Shown here: positions 25,301 through 49,414 of the stretch, one piece after another
How positions within the stretch are numbered: position 1 is the stretch's first letter
How the letters are laid out: each line of letters starts with the position of its first letter
Source: Leptoclinus maculatus
Taxonomy: Eukaryota > Chordata > Actinopteri > Perciformes > Stichaeidae
Direction of reading: 5' to 3'
Assembly: GCA_032191485.1 (NCBI GenBank)
Contig: JAVDOI010000003.1
Location: forward strand, 24,132,371-24,196,370
DNA: 64,000 bases
The notes under the pieces: generated by a model
The model's database searches: none
Told to the model about the DNA's origin: nothing
What the model saw: only the letters and a program-made list of their open reading frames with translations
Made by a program: the position numbers and the translations under genes

Positions 25301-25456
25301 GGTGGTGGTGGTGGTGGTGTTAATACTGGCAGCTCGTCCGGCGAATCAGAGGTGGAGCAGCGGGACAGGCAGAGACAGATCGACCAGTGGAATCTGAAAC
25401 GTCCGGGCATCATGGAGCCCCTCCCCGAGGCCGGGAAGGCACAAAGGAACACTTAA
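19384..25456 (+). CDS. znf512: Zinc finger protein 512
   Basis: Fifteen coding exons: 19384-19483, 19574-19629, 19810-19868, 20230-20804, 21154-21243, 21452-21556, 21812-21936, 22783-22869, 23125-23223, 23321-23488, 23573-23770, 24039-24140, 24343-24405, 24548-24646, 24731-25456. They sum to 2652 nt (883 residues), all in phase. The protein is nuclear and chromatin-bound by family knowledge. Landmarks: a basic N-terminus (VPRKRRS); a repeat domain in exon 4; a C2HC finger (C347, C350, H364, C368); a C2H2 finger (C375, C378, H391, H396); further C2HC/C2H2 pairs to about residue 640; the linker LVPDDKKLKYTRPGLPAFSQEVL; and the last finger ending INSVH...DWFV. These favour ZNF512 over ZNF512B. 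The 883 residues exceed the roughly 570 of the human protein because of exon 4 and a His/Gln/Gly-rich tail. A possible earlier start (ATG 18153, exon 18153-18187, then 19350) keeps frame and adds 23 residues, but its donor is weak. Confidence 0.9.
20055..20181 (+). mobile_element. Right-half fragment of MITE family B in znf512 intron
   Basis: It shares aacgattctta, taaagaaaacata, ttctgccaata and the terminal ccctttaaa with the right half of the element at 14260-14610. Confidence 0.6.
20425..20800 (+). repeat. znf512: Trp/Arg-Asp tandem repeat domain in znf512 exon 4
   Basis: About eight units of 12-20 residues follow the pattern W(N/A/I/M/G)xxGRDR with Gln/Glu-Gln before the Trp (for example QVWNSGRDRAG, QAWMTGRDRGP, QVWNAGRDPGR). 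Local GC is far higher than in flanking introns. The domain lies N-terminal to all fingers and is not part of the mammalian ZNF512 architecture as I recall it. Confidence 0.75.
21707..21759. repeat. (CTC)n trinucleotide tract upstream of znf512 exon 7
   Basis: A near-pure CCT/CTC run ends about 52 bp before the exon acceptor at 21812, and may act as extended polypyrimidine sequence. Confidence 0.9.
22040..22391. repeat. Dispersed repeat of the ...TTACATTCCACTACTG type
   Basis: Same family as 14605-14884, in a znf512 intron; ends gtacttaattacattccactactg. Confidence 0.45.
22422..22500. mobile_element. hAT-like terminal fragment
   Basis: It starts cagtgtttctcaaatggggt, which resembles hAT-type terminal inverted repeats common in fish; the far end was not located. 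Confidence 0.35.
24834..25320 (+). repeat. znf512: His/Gln-rich and poly-Gly coding tracts at the Znf512 C-terminus
   Basis: Within the last exon, runs of His and Gln codons (24834-24960, up to eight His and seven Gln in a row) give way to a Pro/Gln/His segment, a Glu/Lys-rich segment and a poly-Gly run (about 25287-25319). All lie downstream of the last zinc finger, so they form a disordered tail. Confidence 0.85.
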
Positions 25457-25695
25457 AAGAAAAATTAAAACGTCATCGTGCATCAGAGCTGATTTTAACA
25501 GAGGTAGAAAAAGACGCCACGGAGTGTCCGTCCCTACGTCACTAGCTGTGGCGTAGAACTGGTTTTCCACGAGACGAACCGGCGAGGAGGCGGCTGACGA
25601 CTGAGCTGCTATTTACGACTTTAAAAAATGTTTAGAAGATGATGACGGAAACCTTCAAAAGAACCTCACAGAGTCGGCGTGGATGTGAGACTACA

Positions 25696-25696
<1 letters not shown>

Positions 25697-25772
<76 letters not shown>
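25697..25772. repeat. (CA)n microsatellite in znf512 3' UTR
   Basis: A pure CA run of 76 bp, 240 bp after the stop codon. Confidence 0.97.
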
Positions 25773-25776
<4 letters not shown>

Positions 25777-26439
25777 CTGGTCCAGAGGCTGTTTCTGTGG
25801 TTGTCATTGTATAGCCTTGAGTAAACCGTAGTATAGCGTTTTATCTGTGTGTTTATCTGTAACGGATCCTTTAAATGTGTCTTATTCTTTTTGAAGAACC
25901 CTTCCTGTCTTTCTATGTTTAGTTCCTTTCACTTTAAGAGAGGCTGCTACAGTGAAGTATTTTATTAGACTCGTGTCTCTCTATGAACATAGTTTGTGCC
26001 TCTTAAGTCTGATCTGCATAACTTCATACTCCGTGCTCACTCTTACGTACAACTGATTGGCCTTTTCTGGGTTAAATTACGTTTTGAAGTGTCACTTTTT
26101 TCTGGTAAAGTTCAATAGAAAAAGGGTTCGTCTCACCGTGGCCCCTTCCTGTAACAACTTTTCACCAGTGAGATTTTGGCTAAATATTTATTTATTTATT
26201 TTTTGACTTGGCCCCATAGCTGCCCCTCCACGAGCCAAGTCTGCTGGCAGCTTGTGGCGACGTCTGTGTTGTGCTTCCAGTGCAGTTACAAGAGTTTAAA
26301 CACACAAAGAGCAGTCACATGACAAGTTAAAGCACATTTATCACAGTGAAGTAACAGTTCAACATTTTGGGAAACTTTAGGAACATCAACTTGTACAGAA
26401 CATCGGTTCATTGGTCCACCCAGTGGATGGTAAATAAAT

Positions 26440-26560
26440 GGACTGCATTGATGAGGCACCTTTCTATTCTTTGACTTGTAGAGTGCAGGACGCCGGGGAA
26501 TCGAACCGCCAACCGTCTGATTAGTGGACGGACGCTCTGCTCCCAGAGTCACAACCACAA
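26440..26560 (-). mobile_element. tRNA-derived SINE
   Basis: On the minus strand it reads gactctgggagcagagcg followed about 30 nt later by ggttcgattcc. The second part is a near-perfect pol III B box (GGTTCGANNCC). The cloverleaf is not intact, so it is a SINE head rather than a tRNA gene. Confidence 0.6.
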
Positions 26561-27730
26561 GTCAGTACTTCTGTGCAGAGCGTCTCCAGCTAGCTCAGCC
26601 CCTAAATTACTAACGATGTAATGATTCGTCCACGCGCTCTTTGTCACAGTTCAGCTTGTTTCCCCAAAATGTTGGACTATCCCTTTTTAAAAGCGGCATC
26701 ATTCAGCATCATGTCGTTCCCAAGAAACAGAAAACAACATAAGTTTAGAATAAATAACTAAAATAAGTTGCAGTTTAAAATGGACTCCGGCGGTGTGTGA
26801 AGAACAGCATGTGGGAATCTTTTGTTTCGCAGTAACAAATGTTTATTTTTATTATTATTCAGCGTCCATTCTCTAGCGTTCTGTGAAACTTAAAACGTCC
26901 TCTTTTGCTCTTCCTCTGCTGATGGAGCTCTGTTGTCGTCATCTGACCTGAGCTTGACGAAGAATACCACAAGATGTTTCAAACATTCCACACAGGAGTT
27001 TAGTCAGCAGGGAAACAAAGTAAGATAAAGCACATAGACTCGTGAAGTCAATGGACTGCAGGTGACAGGAAGTCAGACGTCGACACAAGTGACCTTTCAC
27101 TCTGCTGAAGGAACGCTAACGTACCAAGCATTGAACACTTTCTGTTCATTCTTCAAAGACCTTAATGTTTTTATCACAGAATATTTAACAGATAGCATGT
27201 AGCCTAATGTTTATGTACTCTACTATAGTGACGTATGGTTATGGATGCTCGTCAGTCATTTGTTTGTGATGTTTTTTTACCATTTATTTTGCATTTATGA
27301 ATGTATTTTGTTTCCCCTCTGTTGTGCACTTAAAAAAAAAACCTGAATTCATCATTTGAAACTTTCAAAGAGGAGAACCCTTTAATGTGTTCACCTTTAA
27401 TGTGATTCTGTTTAAAGTGCTTCAGCCTTCATTTCCCTCCATCAGATGCCTTTTGGAAGAGTGTAAAATAGAAAACCTCCTTGTGCGTGGGAAGTATTTC
27501 AAAAAGTAAGATTTGTCTATATGTCAGTGTGGATGTCAGACTGGTGGAGAACATGCAATGATCTCTTTGTGAACACTTAATTCTCACTCTATTGTGTTAT
27601 TTCTCGGTGGTTTAAACCATAAACGGTCATATTTTCCTGGTAGCTCAGTGTAACGACGCGTTAAACGGCCTGTTTATGACGTCTTTTTGTTTTACTTTAA
27701 AGTTACTGTGAGGAAAAATAAAAGTGTCTT

Positions 27731-29200
27731 AAACTCTTCATCTTTTCCTCTCTACAGTTAACACTTAACAATGTTAATAAGATAAGTCTCTATTATTTAT
27801 CACTATAGGTGGTGGTCTCCTGAAATGAAGCAATACTCACTACTGGTTAAATATGTCTATTGGTTTATAACCAACTCAACAAAAGGTACTAAAGCTGCAT
27901 CCTGTAACCACCAGAAACAAGCAAAGAATAGAAATCTGACTTTGTGAAGCGGCTTGTTTTCCTGTTGATTACTGTCTAAGTTCATAAATGGTGAAATCCT
28001 TCAGAACCTAAAGCTTCCCTTTGCTTCTTGAAATACTTCCCGTGTGCACTTATGCTTGTGACCAAATCTTTAGCACTGTGCAACGTTCTCCTCAAAGTCC
28101 GAGCGTTGGTATTCTGAGTGGAACGTTGCTCAACACCAGTAAACAGTGAAACTTATTGCATGTTTTCATTTGCACCTCGTGGTCTTTCCTGCTGTTACTT
28201 TATTTCTTCTTCTTACTGCAGGAGCGACGATCTGTGATCCAGATTTACTTAAAACTCAAAGCCTGTGTTGTTTGAAGGACTGTACTTTAGTGCCAACAGG
28301 AGTTGTTATCTACTGTTTGCAATAGAACCAAAACGGCTACGATATTAAATTTAATTTTATCAATGGTGACAATACAGAGTACTAGTGACAAATAATTCCA
28401 AATACTGGGGGCTGAGTTGTGTTATTAACTGTACAGTAAATTAATGAGGAATAAAAATAAAGTTATGTCTTGTGCCCCCATCATCATCATCATCATCATC
28501 CAGAAAGTAAATATAATCTAGACCAGATCTGAATAAAGGTTCAGTTAGCAGTCGTGTATCGTTTGTAAACACACAAATAAACACAATTTATATTCAAGGT
28601 GAACTAGTTATGATCTCAGCTGAATTTATGTTAGAAATCTGTACATTTAATATGTTTGTTTGTTTTTTCATAGTACCAGCATTGTTCTAACCACACAGAT
28701 GATTAAAAGTTTAATTCAAGGTCATGTTGTGGCTCTGTGTCTTCAGTAACAAGCACAACATCTGAGCTCATGTTTTAGACACAAAAACAAATACAATGGA
28801 ATAGAATATAAAAGTGCAGGACTTTAAGCTGTAACAGACTCTTGTTTTTACAGTGTTGTATTAGTACTTCTACTTTAATAATAAGATAAAATAAGATAAT
28901 CCTTTATTAGTCACGCAGTGGGGAAATCTACAGGATTACAGCAGCATAGTGGATAGTGCAAACAAGAGGCATAGTAAAAAACAAAAACAAGATCAAAACA
29001 AGTATTATAAATAAGTAAATAAAGCAGTAAAGAATATTAAATAAGTAAAAAAGGTAAAAATCCACAATAACTAAAATATATATACAGACAGAATAATTGT
29101 AGTATTGGTCTGAATACTTTCTCCTATACAGAATAACCAAATATAATATTGATATTTGGTTATTCTGTGGTTTGAACTCGCGACTGCTACAGTAGTAGCA
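27731..29200. other. Intergenic stretch between znf512 and gtf3c2
   Basis: AT-rich sequence with no supported exon. A short (CAT)n run lies at about 28481-28500. An imperfect palindrome lies at 29131-29168. Confidence 0.5.
29131..29168. repeat. Imperfect palindrome upstream of gtf3c2
   Basis: gaataaccaaatat and the inverted atatttggttattc flank a short AATATTG centre, about 60 bp before the CpG-rich gtf3c2 promoter. Confidence 0.7.
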
Positions 29201-29524
29201 GGTGTAGTTCCGTGTTCTGCCGCCAGGGGGCGGTGTGGGTCACCATGCCGGTACAGTAACATGGCGGTCTAAATGCGAGCAGAAAGCGACTTTCAGACAA
29301 CCCGGAATCAGTGGACTGAGCGCGTGCGGTGTTTATATTTTAGCTACACGTTAACGACTGGACCCACACGTCCGGTACGTGTCTCCGCGGCTCCGTCGAT
29401 CATCCGCGAGATCTTCTGTCGAGGTTGGGATTCGATCCCGAGGAGCCAAACGCAGCCGTCTCGGCTCCGGTACGACGCGTTTCAGCCTTCGCCACCGAGG
29501 AGTTGAGCCTCTGGTGCACGCAGG
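29200..29524 (+). promoter_or_regulatory. gtf3c2: CpG-rich promoter and non-coding first exon of gtf3c2
   Basis: CpG-rich sequence ends in a strong donor (CAGG|gtaagg) at 29524/29525. The next acceptor (tgttgtattag) is at 30178. No coding frame joins to the start codon at 30245, so this exon is non-coding. Confidence 0.6.
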
Positions 29525-30196
29525 GTAAGGTTTTAATGGCCACCAGCGAGCGTGTAACCCGAAACGTCCCTTCACGTTACCGGCCGATGTAAAGAGGGTT
29601 TACGTTACTGAACGCGGGTGTAGGAAGCGCTCACACTCCACTGCCCACTTTAGCACGTTTAGCATTAGCTGTGTGGTGTTAGCTCAATAGCATGCTCGCT
29701 TTAAGACTGCAAGCCTGCAAAGCACTTGAATAACTTGGTACTTGCATGTGTGATATTTGAAACATATGCCGAATTGATGGGTGGTTAAAATATGACAAGT
29801 ATAGTCATATATCTGTGTGTCTATCACCGATTTACACTGAATAATGCGGAATAAAACATAAAACTATCACAAAACCCGATGAGGTTTGGTTCAGTGGTCT
29901 CAGATAACGCGATGTTTCCACAGTACGTGTTTTTAAACTACTTATCGAGGTGTAAAAACACAATAAAGACCTCTCAGGTCATCATTCACTGTCTTTACAA
30001 CTGACAACTTTGAGTCAGTCAGTCCAGAAAAAGAGGAAACACTGAAGTATGATGAAATATTAGTGCATGTGTACAATCACTGTATAACGTCACCTTTCAT
30101 AAATGCATCGTCAGGTCTTTTGTTTGTACTACATCCTCAGATGTTGTTCATAAAATGTCTTGATTTGTGTTGTATTAGTGAGGAGACACCTGCTCC

Positions 30197-30220
30197 ATGC
30201 ATGAGGAGGCTTCTGACTGA
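30197..30220 (+). promoter_or_regulatory. Upstream ORF in gtf3c2 5' UTR
   Basis: ATG at 30197 opens a 7-codon frame that stops at 30218-30220, 25 bp before the main start. A second ATG at 30201 opens a frame that overlaps the main start and stops in the next exon. Both could lower translation. Confidence 0.5.
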
Positions 30221-30244
30221 ACCAGCACCAGAACCACCGGGCCG

Positions 30245-42858
<12,614 letters not shown>

Positions 42859-44028
42859 CAGGAGTCCAGCTTCACTCCAGAACCAGAAGGTGGATCACAA
42901 ACACACAAGCCTGCAGAAGAGTATTTTAAAGAATAATTAAAGTAATGTTCCCTCAGCACATACGAGTATACATCCGCTGTTTTATTACTGGGCCTAATCC
43001 CGTCTCAAGTGTCCAAAAGACCAGCGATGTTCTTAAACTTCTGCCTGAAAGTGTTCCAGGTCGATGGAGAGCCTCGGGTAAGAGTCTCCACCTCCACAAA
43101 CCATTTTACTTCCCCACCAAATGTCTCACAGACGCACCTTTTTTTCCGCTCCGAACTTTTTTTTTATCAAAAGCGACAGTTTATTTGCTTCTAGGAAGTT
43201 TGAGCAGCTGGCAGTTAAGTGCCTCGCTCAACATTCTCCACCTGATGCACATTGATTCCATGTCGGGTTTTCGGTCGCTCCAGTTCCTCTTATTGGGCGT
43301 GCAAGTTGCAAAAACATGGCAGTGAATCCGAGTTAACAGAAATGTAAATTATCAGCTGCATTCACTCTTAGAAAATCAACTCTCAGGAAAAATAATAAAT
43401 GCCTGCAGCTTCTATAAATAGATGTTAACAACAACAACGTCTTTGTTTTGCTGACATCTCGTGGTTAAAGTTGTCAGCAGTGATGTGGAAGTGTACTTCA
43501 GGGTGTGTCAGTACGCCGTGACATCACCGGGGGGGTGTGGTCAACGGTGCAACAGACTTATTTATTTAAAAGAAAAGGTGATTTTCCAACAACATGCGTC
43601 CTATTTCTCCCACTTCTCTCAGGGTAATGCAAAGCAGACATGACTGATACGTCACTTCAAACGGGAGGACTGAGTAGCAAAATGCGAGAATCTCGGTAAA
43701 ACATTTTCGTGGTACTTTCTTTAATCGGTAAAACATTCCACCGCAGCTTTTTTTTTTAATTTGTGTCTTCATATCTGTCGGCCTTACTAGTAAGAGCGCG
43801 CAGCAACGAGGACGGCAGCATCGCAATTCAGTCGGTCGAGCTAAACCACAGCGGCCGCATCTGTTGTCCGGAGCACAACGGTCGTTGTGTTTGCTCATTT
43901 ATTTTACCGTGAAAGATACACTTTTGTCCCCAAAGTCTCCTCCCACTTTACTGTTGATGTTGATGTTTTAAACTGTGAACTGTGCTGCGTTTGAAAAACA
44001 TCAACAGCAAGAAAAAAATGTATCTTAT

Positions 44029-44487
44029 AAAGGAATAGTTCACCCAAAACAATACTAATTGTATAAAGTTCTCACCTCCATAGGCTCTCTACTGTACCAT
44101 GAGAGGTTTTCTATTGAATGTTTAGGAGAGCATACTGTGCAGCATCATCCAAGTGTCTTGTATCCTCTTTTCACTAAACCTTTACTGAATAAAGACATTT
44201 TCTGGACTAACCTCTCATGAAGGAATTTGTTGCGCAATAGTTCAGCAAAACCTGTTGTGTGTGGATTCCCATGAGCCTACGAATGGATTAAAAGGCACTT
44301 GGATAATACTGGACAGGGATCTTCTGTCCTTTGGGCCGTTTAATAACCTTTTGATTTGATTGGACTTCCGTTGAAGTCCGTTTGCACAGATTTTCTTTCT
44401 TTTTTCGGGCTCTCCGTTCTTTGACAGAAAGCTTTCTCTGGGACCAGAAGCACGATTTATGATGTTTTTGCGTGAACTATTCCTTCA
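44029..44487. mobile_element. MITE with AAGGAATAGTTCAC terminal inverted repeats
   Basis: The left end aaaggaatagttcaccc and right end cgtgaactattccttca are inverted copies over at least 14 bp. The 459-bp element has no coding capacity. Confidence 0.7.
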
Positions 44488-44613
44488 AGCCCATCTTTGC
44501 TGCTGTATTTTTGTAATTGGTCATTTTTGTCTTTTATCATATTAAGAACAACTCAGGCTTTTAACTGGGAGGAAATACTTGACATTTTTTTTTAGTGTAT
44601 CTGTGCTGGATGT

Positions 44614-44899
44614 AATGTTTATAAACGACACATTTATGTCATGTTTATAAACGACACATTTATGTCATGTTTATAAACGACACATTTATGTCATGTTTAT
44701 AAACGACACATTTATGTCATGTTTATAAACGACACATTTATGTCATGTTTATAAACGACACATTTATGTCATGTTTATAAACGACACATTTATGTCATGT
44801 TTATAAACGACACATTTATGTCATGTTTATAAACGACACATTTATGTCATGTTTATAAACGACACATTTATGTCATGTTTATAAACGACACATTTATGT
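44614..44899. repeat. 26-bp tandem repeat, 11 copies
   Basis: The unit atgtttataaacgacacatttatgtc is repeated eleven times with no differences seen between the internal copies. Each unit contains the perfect 10-bp palindrome GTTTATAAAC. Confidence 0.95.
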
Positions 44900-46679
44900 A
44901 TTTTTCTTCGTGGTTCTTTTCTCTAGTTGGTGAATTATTCCTGCTGTTGTTTTGATTTATTATTTAATTAGAGCAGCTGCTCTATTGTGACATGACCTCG
45001 TTTATTTTTCAGTGTCAAACAAACTGAAACATAAAATGTTATTGTATCCAGAAGCAGCTGTGTCTGAAACACTTTTCCTCTAAGTTTAATTAGAGGTTTG
45101 AAAACGTCTCAGAATGCCGTTTAATAAACGTCACGATAACTAACGTTGTCCGTTATAACAGCTCATGAATGACGACATCATCACTAACTTGTTAATCTCA
45201 AAAAATAATCATAAAAGCATCAAAATGTACAGCGTCTTCTCTTCTGTTGCTATTTTTAAAATGTTACACATAATAAAAGTGTTTTGCAATAAAACAAATG
45301 TTTGAGTAGGTATTAAATAAAGTCCTGGAGCTTTCGATCATAGCGCGTGATCTTCATCAGGTTTGACCACTTGTGTTGAAATAGTTCAGCTGTTATCGGA
45401 ACTATTGGATTGTTTTAGGATAAACGTGACATAGTTGACCTGCTACATCTCCACAGTAATCCAGCCTCTTTCCATCATCTGCAGTCTTTTATTTCACGTT
45501 ACAAAAAAAACTCTTGCCACACATAAAAATGAAATATCAAACATCACAGATGTGACATGTGGGATTATGCAACGTCACCAGAGCACAGAGACAAATAGGA
45601 CCGATTGTACAAGAGGGATAAATGTATTTACACATGTATACACAAAATCATACACAGAAAATACACAATATTTGACATATTTACAACAGTCACAAGGAGT
45701 CACGGACGGTAACGGCACAACACGGGGCATTCTCAAACATTAGACTTCCATAGTGAACGAACGAGGACGAAGGTAAATGAAGGACTTCAGAATGCATGTA
45801 TATCAAAACTGGTACAGTAAAATGCATTGGTCTGTGTTACAGTCACTTTGTTTTATCTTAGCTGTTGGGTCCATATATATTCTCATTTTGCATTATTTCA
45901 AAAGGAAAAATGTATTTAAATATACAGGATCTCCTTAAAAATTGGTGAAAATATAGAATTTTAAAGAAGAAATCTTTTCTTGTGATTAATCCTCCGCACG
46001 GCGTATCAACATATTCTGATTGGCAGTTGAACGAGGAAACTTCATTACTGTACATGATATTGAATAACGGCTAACAACCATGCACGTGTTGGGATCAGAA
46101 TGGGCGTCGGCTAGGAGTTTACAATGTACAACTGTCCTTTCTTTGAGAGCAACGAACAACATCAAGACTTTCATAGTAGCTGCGGAACATTACAGGCATG
46201 TCGACGGGCTCGTTGGCTTTTCTTATGGTCGCAAAACTGATCCCGATTATTCTGTTTACTCAAGTCCAAAGTGTTAACTAATACCGACCGGCTGGTGTTC
46301 TTGGTCCCCAGAAATTGTAAAACTAAAAGCGCACAATCTGGCTCCCCAGAGGATGAACTCTTTTCAACACAACCTTTTCTGGCCAGTTGCCAACAACCTA
46401 ACTAACGAGAGCATTCTGCTGAAAAGCTGCTGCAGTGATGCATGTAACTGCATTGCTTGAGAAGCTGGAGGCTGAATAGAATTGCTTGATAAATGTCTGC
46501 GAGCTAAGCTGCATTGCTGGTTTATGGAGACGTATGAAGAGTTGGAATAATATGGAAAGAGGGCGAGATATGTACAAACCATGACATGTGTTGAAAGGAG
46601 ATTTATAGGGCACAGTAAAGGAGGGGAGGTGTCATTCAAGTGTCTCAGTTATAATGGGACTATCGAGTTCTGCAGAAGT

Positions 46680-47190
46680 TAGCATCGCTCCGGTTCCCTC
46701 GACTAAAAGCCGATGGGATTCTTCCAGTGGATTTAGGGTTATTGTGGAAAATAATCTCTGTGGCAAACAAATGTTTATGATACTTACACGTTTAGTTCAA
46801 CAAGATAATCTTCACAAATAAACACCACTTTATGATTTCTGAAGCGTGAATGCAACCGGCAGAAGTCAAAAAGCTAACGTTAGGCTAACTACACCGCGGT
46901 CACATGACTTCACGTCACCACCACTGAGCTGCAGGAGAGCTGAAATAGTGATGACGTTTAGTAGTTTCATTTAGACACAACAGACACGTAAAAGCTTAAA
47001 AAATGCATTAGAGGTGTATTCACTGACGTATTTAATATCGTAGAACAAACCGTTCAAATCTCTTCAGCTTGTGTTAAACCACAGACCTTATTTCAAGCAT
47101 CTTATTAAAAACCTTATTGTCTTTGAGACGGGGGAACCTGAAGTGCAAACATGCTGACTCATTTCCTGGTTTTAGGTTAGCTTTTCTAGG
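46680..47190. repeat. Dispersed repeat family D, copy 1
   Basis: It shares, in order, gatgggatt...gatttagggttattgtggaaaataa, actacaccgcggtcac, gatgacgtttagtagt(t)tcatttag, acgtaaaagcttaaaaaat and atgctgactc.ttt with 48340-48625. Confidence 0.65.
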
Positions 47191-47235
47191 ATTTTATTTA
47201 GAAAATCCAACCTCCAGGGCCCCTAGACTTGCAAA

Positions 47236-47545
47236 ACACGGATGGACGGGTGGCTTGAATGATTGACGGATGGATGGACGGATGGATGGATGGATGAGTG
47301 GATGGACTGATGGATTGATGGATGGACGAATGGACGGATGGATGGGTGGATTGACGGATGGACAGATGGACAGATGGATGGGTGGATTGACGGATGGATG
47401 GGTGGATTGACGGATGGATGGATGGATGGGTGGATTGACCGATGGACGGATGGATGGGTGGATTGACAGATGGACAGATGGACGGATGGACGGATGGGTG
47501 GATTGACGGATGGATGGATGGATGGGTGGATTGACCGATGGACGG
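47236..47545. repeat. GGAT/GGAC tetranucleotide satellite with higher-order units
   Basis: Tetranucleotide repeats (ggat, ggac, gggt, tgac) are arranged in longer units such as gatgggtggattgacggatg repeated about seven times. Confidence 0.9.
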
Positions 47546-48339
47546 ACAGCTAGACAGGTCAAAGCTGGTGGAACAGTCAGACATATAGTGGATGGATGGC
47601 TAACGCTGAAGCAGGAATGAGAGACAGATGAGATGGATGACTGCTTGAGGCTAATCGTCCGACTGAAGGACTAAATCATTTCTGCCCTCAGAACTGAATG
47701 TCAGCCCGGAGTGGAAGACGCTGAATGCTTTTTCAGTCTGACACTTATCAATACAGATCCCGCTATCAGGCAAAACGCACTAAAAACAGAATAGCAAACA
47801 AACCCAAAAGTGAACGCAAGAATGCCTCAAAGCTACAAAACTGTAAGAGGAACTAAAATAGCCCTGAATGAGTTTTGAGGCTGCTGTTGTTATCTTAAGA
47901 AACATCACAACCAATCCTTCATACTTAAATCTACGTGTCCACGTATCTTGAATAATACATTTTTTCGTGACCCTCTGAAATGGAGACTCCTCATCTTTGG
48001 CATGATGTGATCAAACAAAACGAAGTACAGTACAAGTGGAGAGATTGGTCAAGTCAACATTTAGCTGAATTATTAGATATAAGACATATAACACTTCTAG
48101 TCAGCATGGTATGATGAGGTACAGAGCAGTTTGATGTTTAAAGGGAGTAGTGGAACAGTTTCAGATCCAGACGAGAGCTCGTGGTGAAATGAGAAATGAA
48201 CTTTTATATTTTCCATCCTTAACGGACAAAACGCTGAACAATGTGCCTCCAAATAAAGAAAGTTTGCAGGTCCATTAAATCTCTTCAAATCAACAATGAC
48301 ACTGTAGAGTGCTGCAGGGATGAGCTGTTTAAGGCCAAC

Positions 48340-48625
48340 CAGGAAGTCGGCATCACACTTGTTTCCTTGTCAAAAAGACGATGAGATTTTGGATTATTGC
48401 AGAAAATAAGCCCCGTGGCTGTGAAGATTTAGGTTATAAACTAACTACGCCGCTGTCACTTAAGCACAAGTGTACACAACGAGGCTTTGAATGCGGACTA
48501 GTCGGCGTGATGACGTTTCGTAGTCTCATTTAGCCACTTGTTAGCGACCGCCTTTTTTACGTCACGTAAAAGCTTAAAAAATTCAAAAATGCTGACTCGT
48601 TTCTGGGTTTTGGGACTCATTCCTG
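48340..48625. repeat. Dispersed repeat family D, copy 2
   Basis: A diverged, same-strand partner of 46680-47190. The two copies flank the GGAT satellite at 47236-47545. Confidence 0.65.
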
Positions 48626-48699
48626 TAGCACTTCTGTATTTCAGAATGTCAAGACATAAAGAGTTTGCAAATAAAAAAGTGAATTCATGACCGGCTAGT

Positions 48700-49414
48700 G
48701 TTGCTATGGAAGCCCATTCCCGCAGGAAAAAAAAAAAAAAGATGACTAAAAAAAAAAAAAAAAAAGAAATAGTAACTTAAAAAAAAAAAAATGTAATTCA
48801 CAAAAAAAAAAGAAAATCCACCTACAAAATAAATAATAATAATTCTAATAATTTTTTTTTTTTTTATTTTACTTTTTTTTCACCAGCAAAAAAAAAAAAC
48901 TTTTGGTGCATCCATCTGTAACCATAACACTGACCAGATTTTTCCAGTTGCTATAGAAAGTCGAAATTATGAGATACTTTAACACAACAGTCATAGAAGC
49001 AGCTATGACATATGAATGGATTGTGAGTACATTGAAGACTTCTTTAAAACGTGGCTTTACAACACATGAAATACAGATGATGTTTCACATGGATTGTACT
49101 GAGCAAACGCACCCTTGAATAGAATGTTAAGCAAGAAGCAGCTCTGGAGTATAAAGAATGAAACCAATGTGGCTGAGGTGGCGACCAATAAACAGCAACT
49201 GGAAACATCTTTTTTTTTTCTTTTTTGCTGACAGAGAAAAAGTAAAAAAAAAATATATATATATATATATTTTTTTTTTTGTGAATTAATTATTATTATT
49301 TTTTTTTGTGAATTCATTTTTTTTTTTTTTTTTTTTGTGAATTCATTATAATTTTTTTTTTGGTGATCTTATTTTTTTTTTTTTGCTGGCGTGAATGGGC
49401 TTCCATATGTTGCA
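48700..49414. repeat. Long inverted repeat with oligo-A and oligo-T arms
   Basis: ttgctatggaagcccattc at the left and gaatgggcttccatatgttgc at the right are inverted copies. Inside, the left arm holds repeated A runs with gtgaattcat words and the right arm holds T runs with gtgaattcatt words. It resembles a foldback or MITE element. Confidence 0.65.

Larger units (their letters stand above)
25457..27730 (+). other. znf512: Probable znf512 3' UTR
   Basis: No exon is visible after the stop at 25454-25456. An AATAAA signal lies at about 27718-27723 in aaaaataaaagtg. The stretch contains a 76-bp (CA)n at 25697-25772 and a tRNA-derived SINE on the opposite strand. The exact 3' end is not proven. 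Confidence 0.45.

Noticed and set aside
26440..26560. Possible tRNA gene
   Set aside because: Only box-like sequences remain; acceptor and anticodon arms do not pair, so a SINE is more likely.
47194..47584. Frames of repeated HPSIRPS type
   Set aside because: Translation of the GGAT satellite; no splice context or start evidence.
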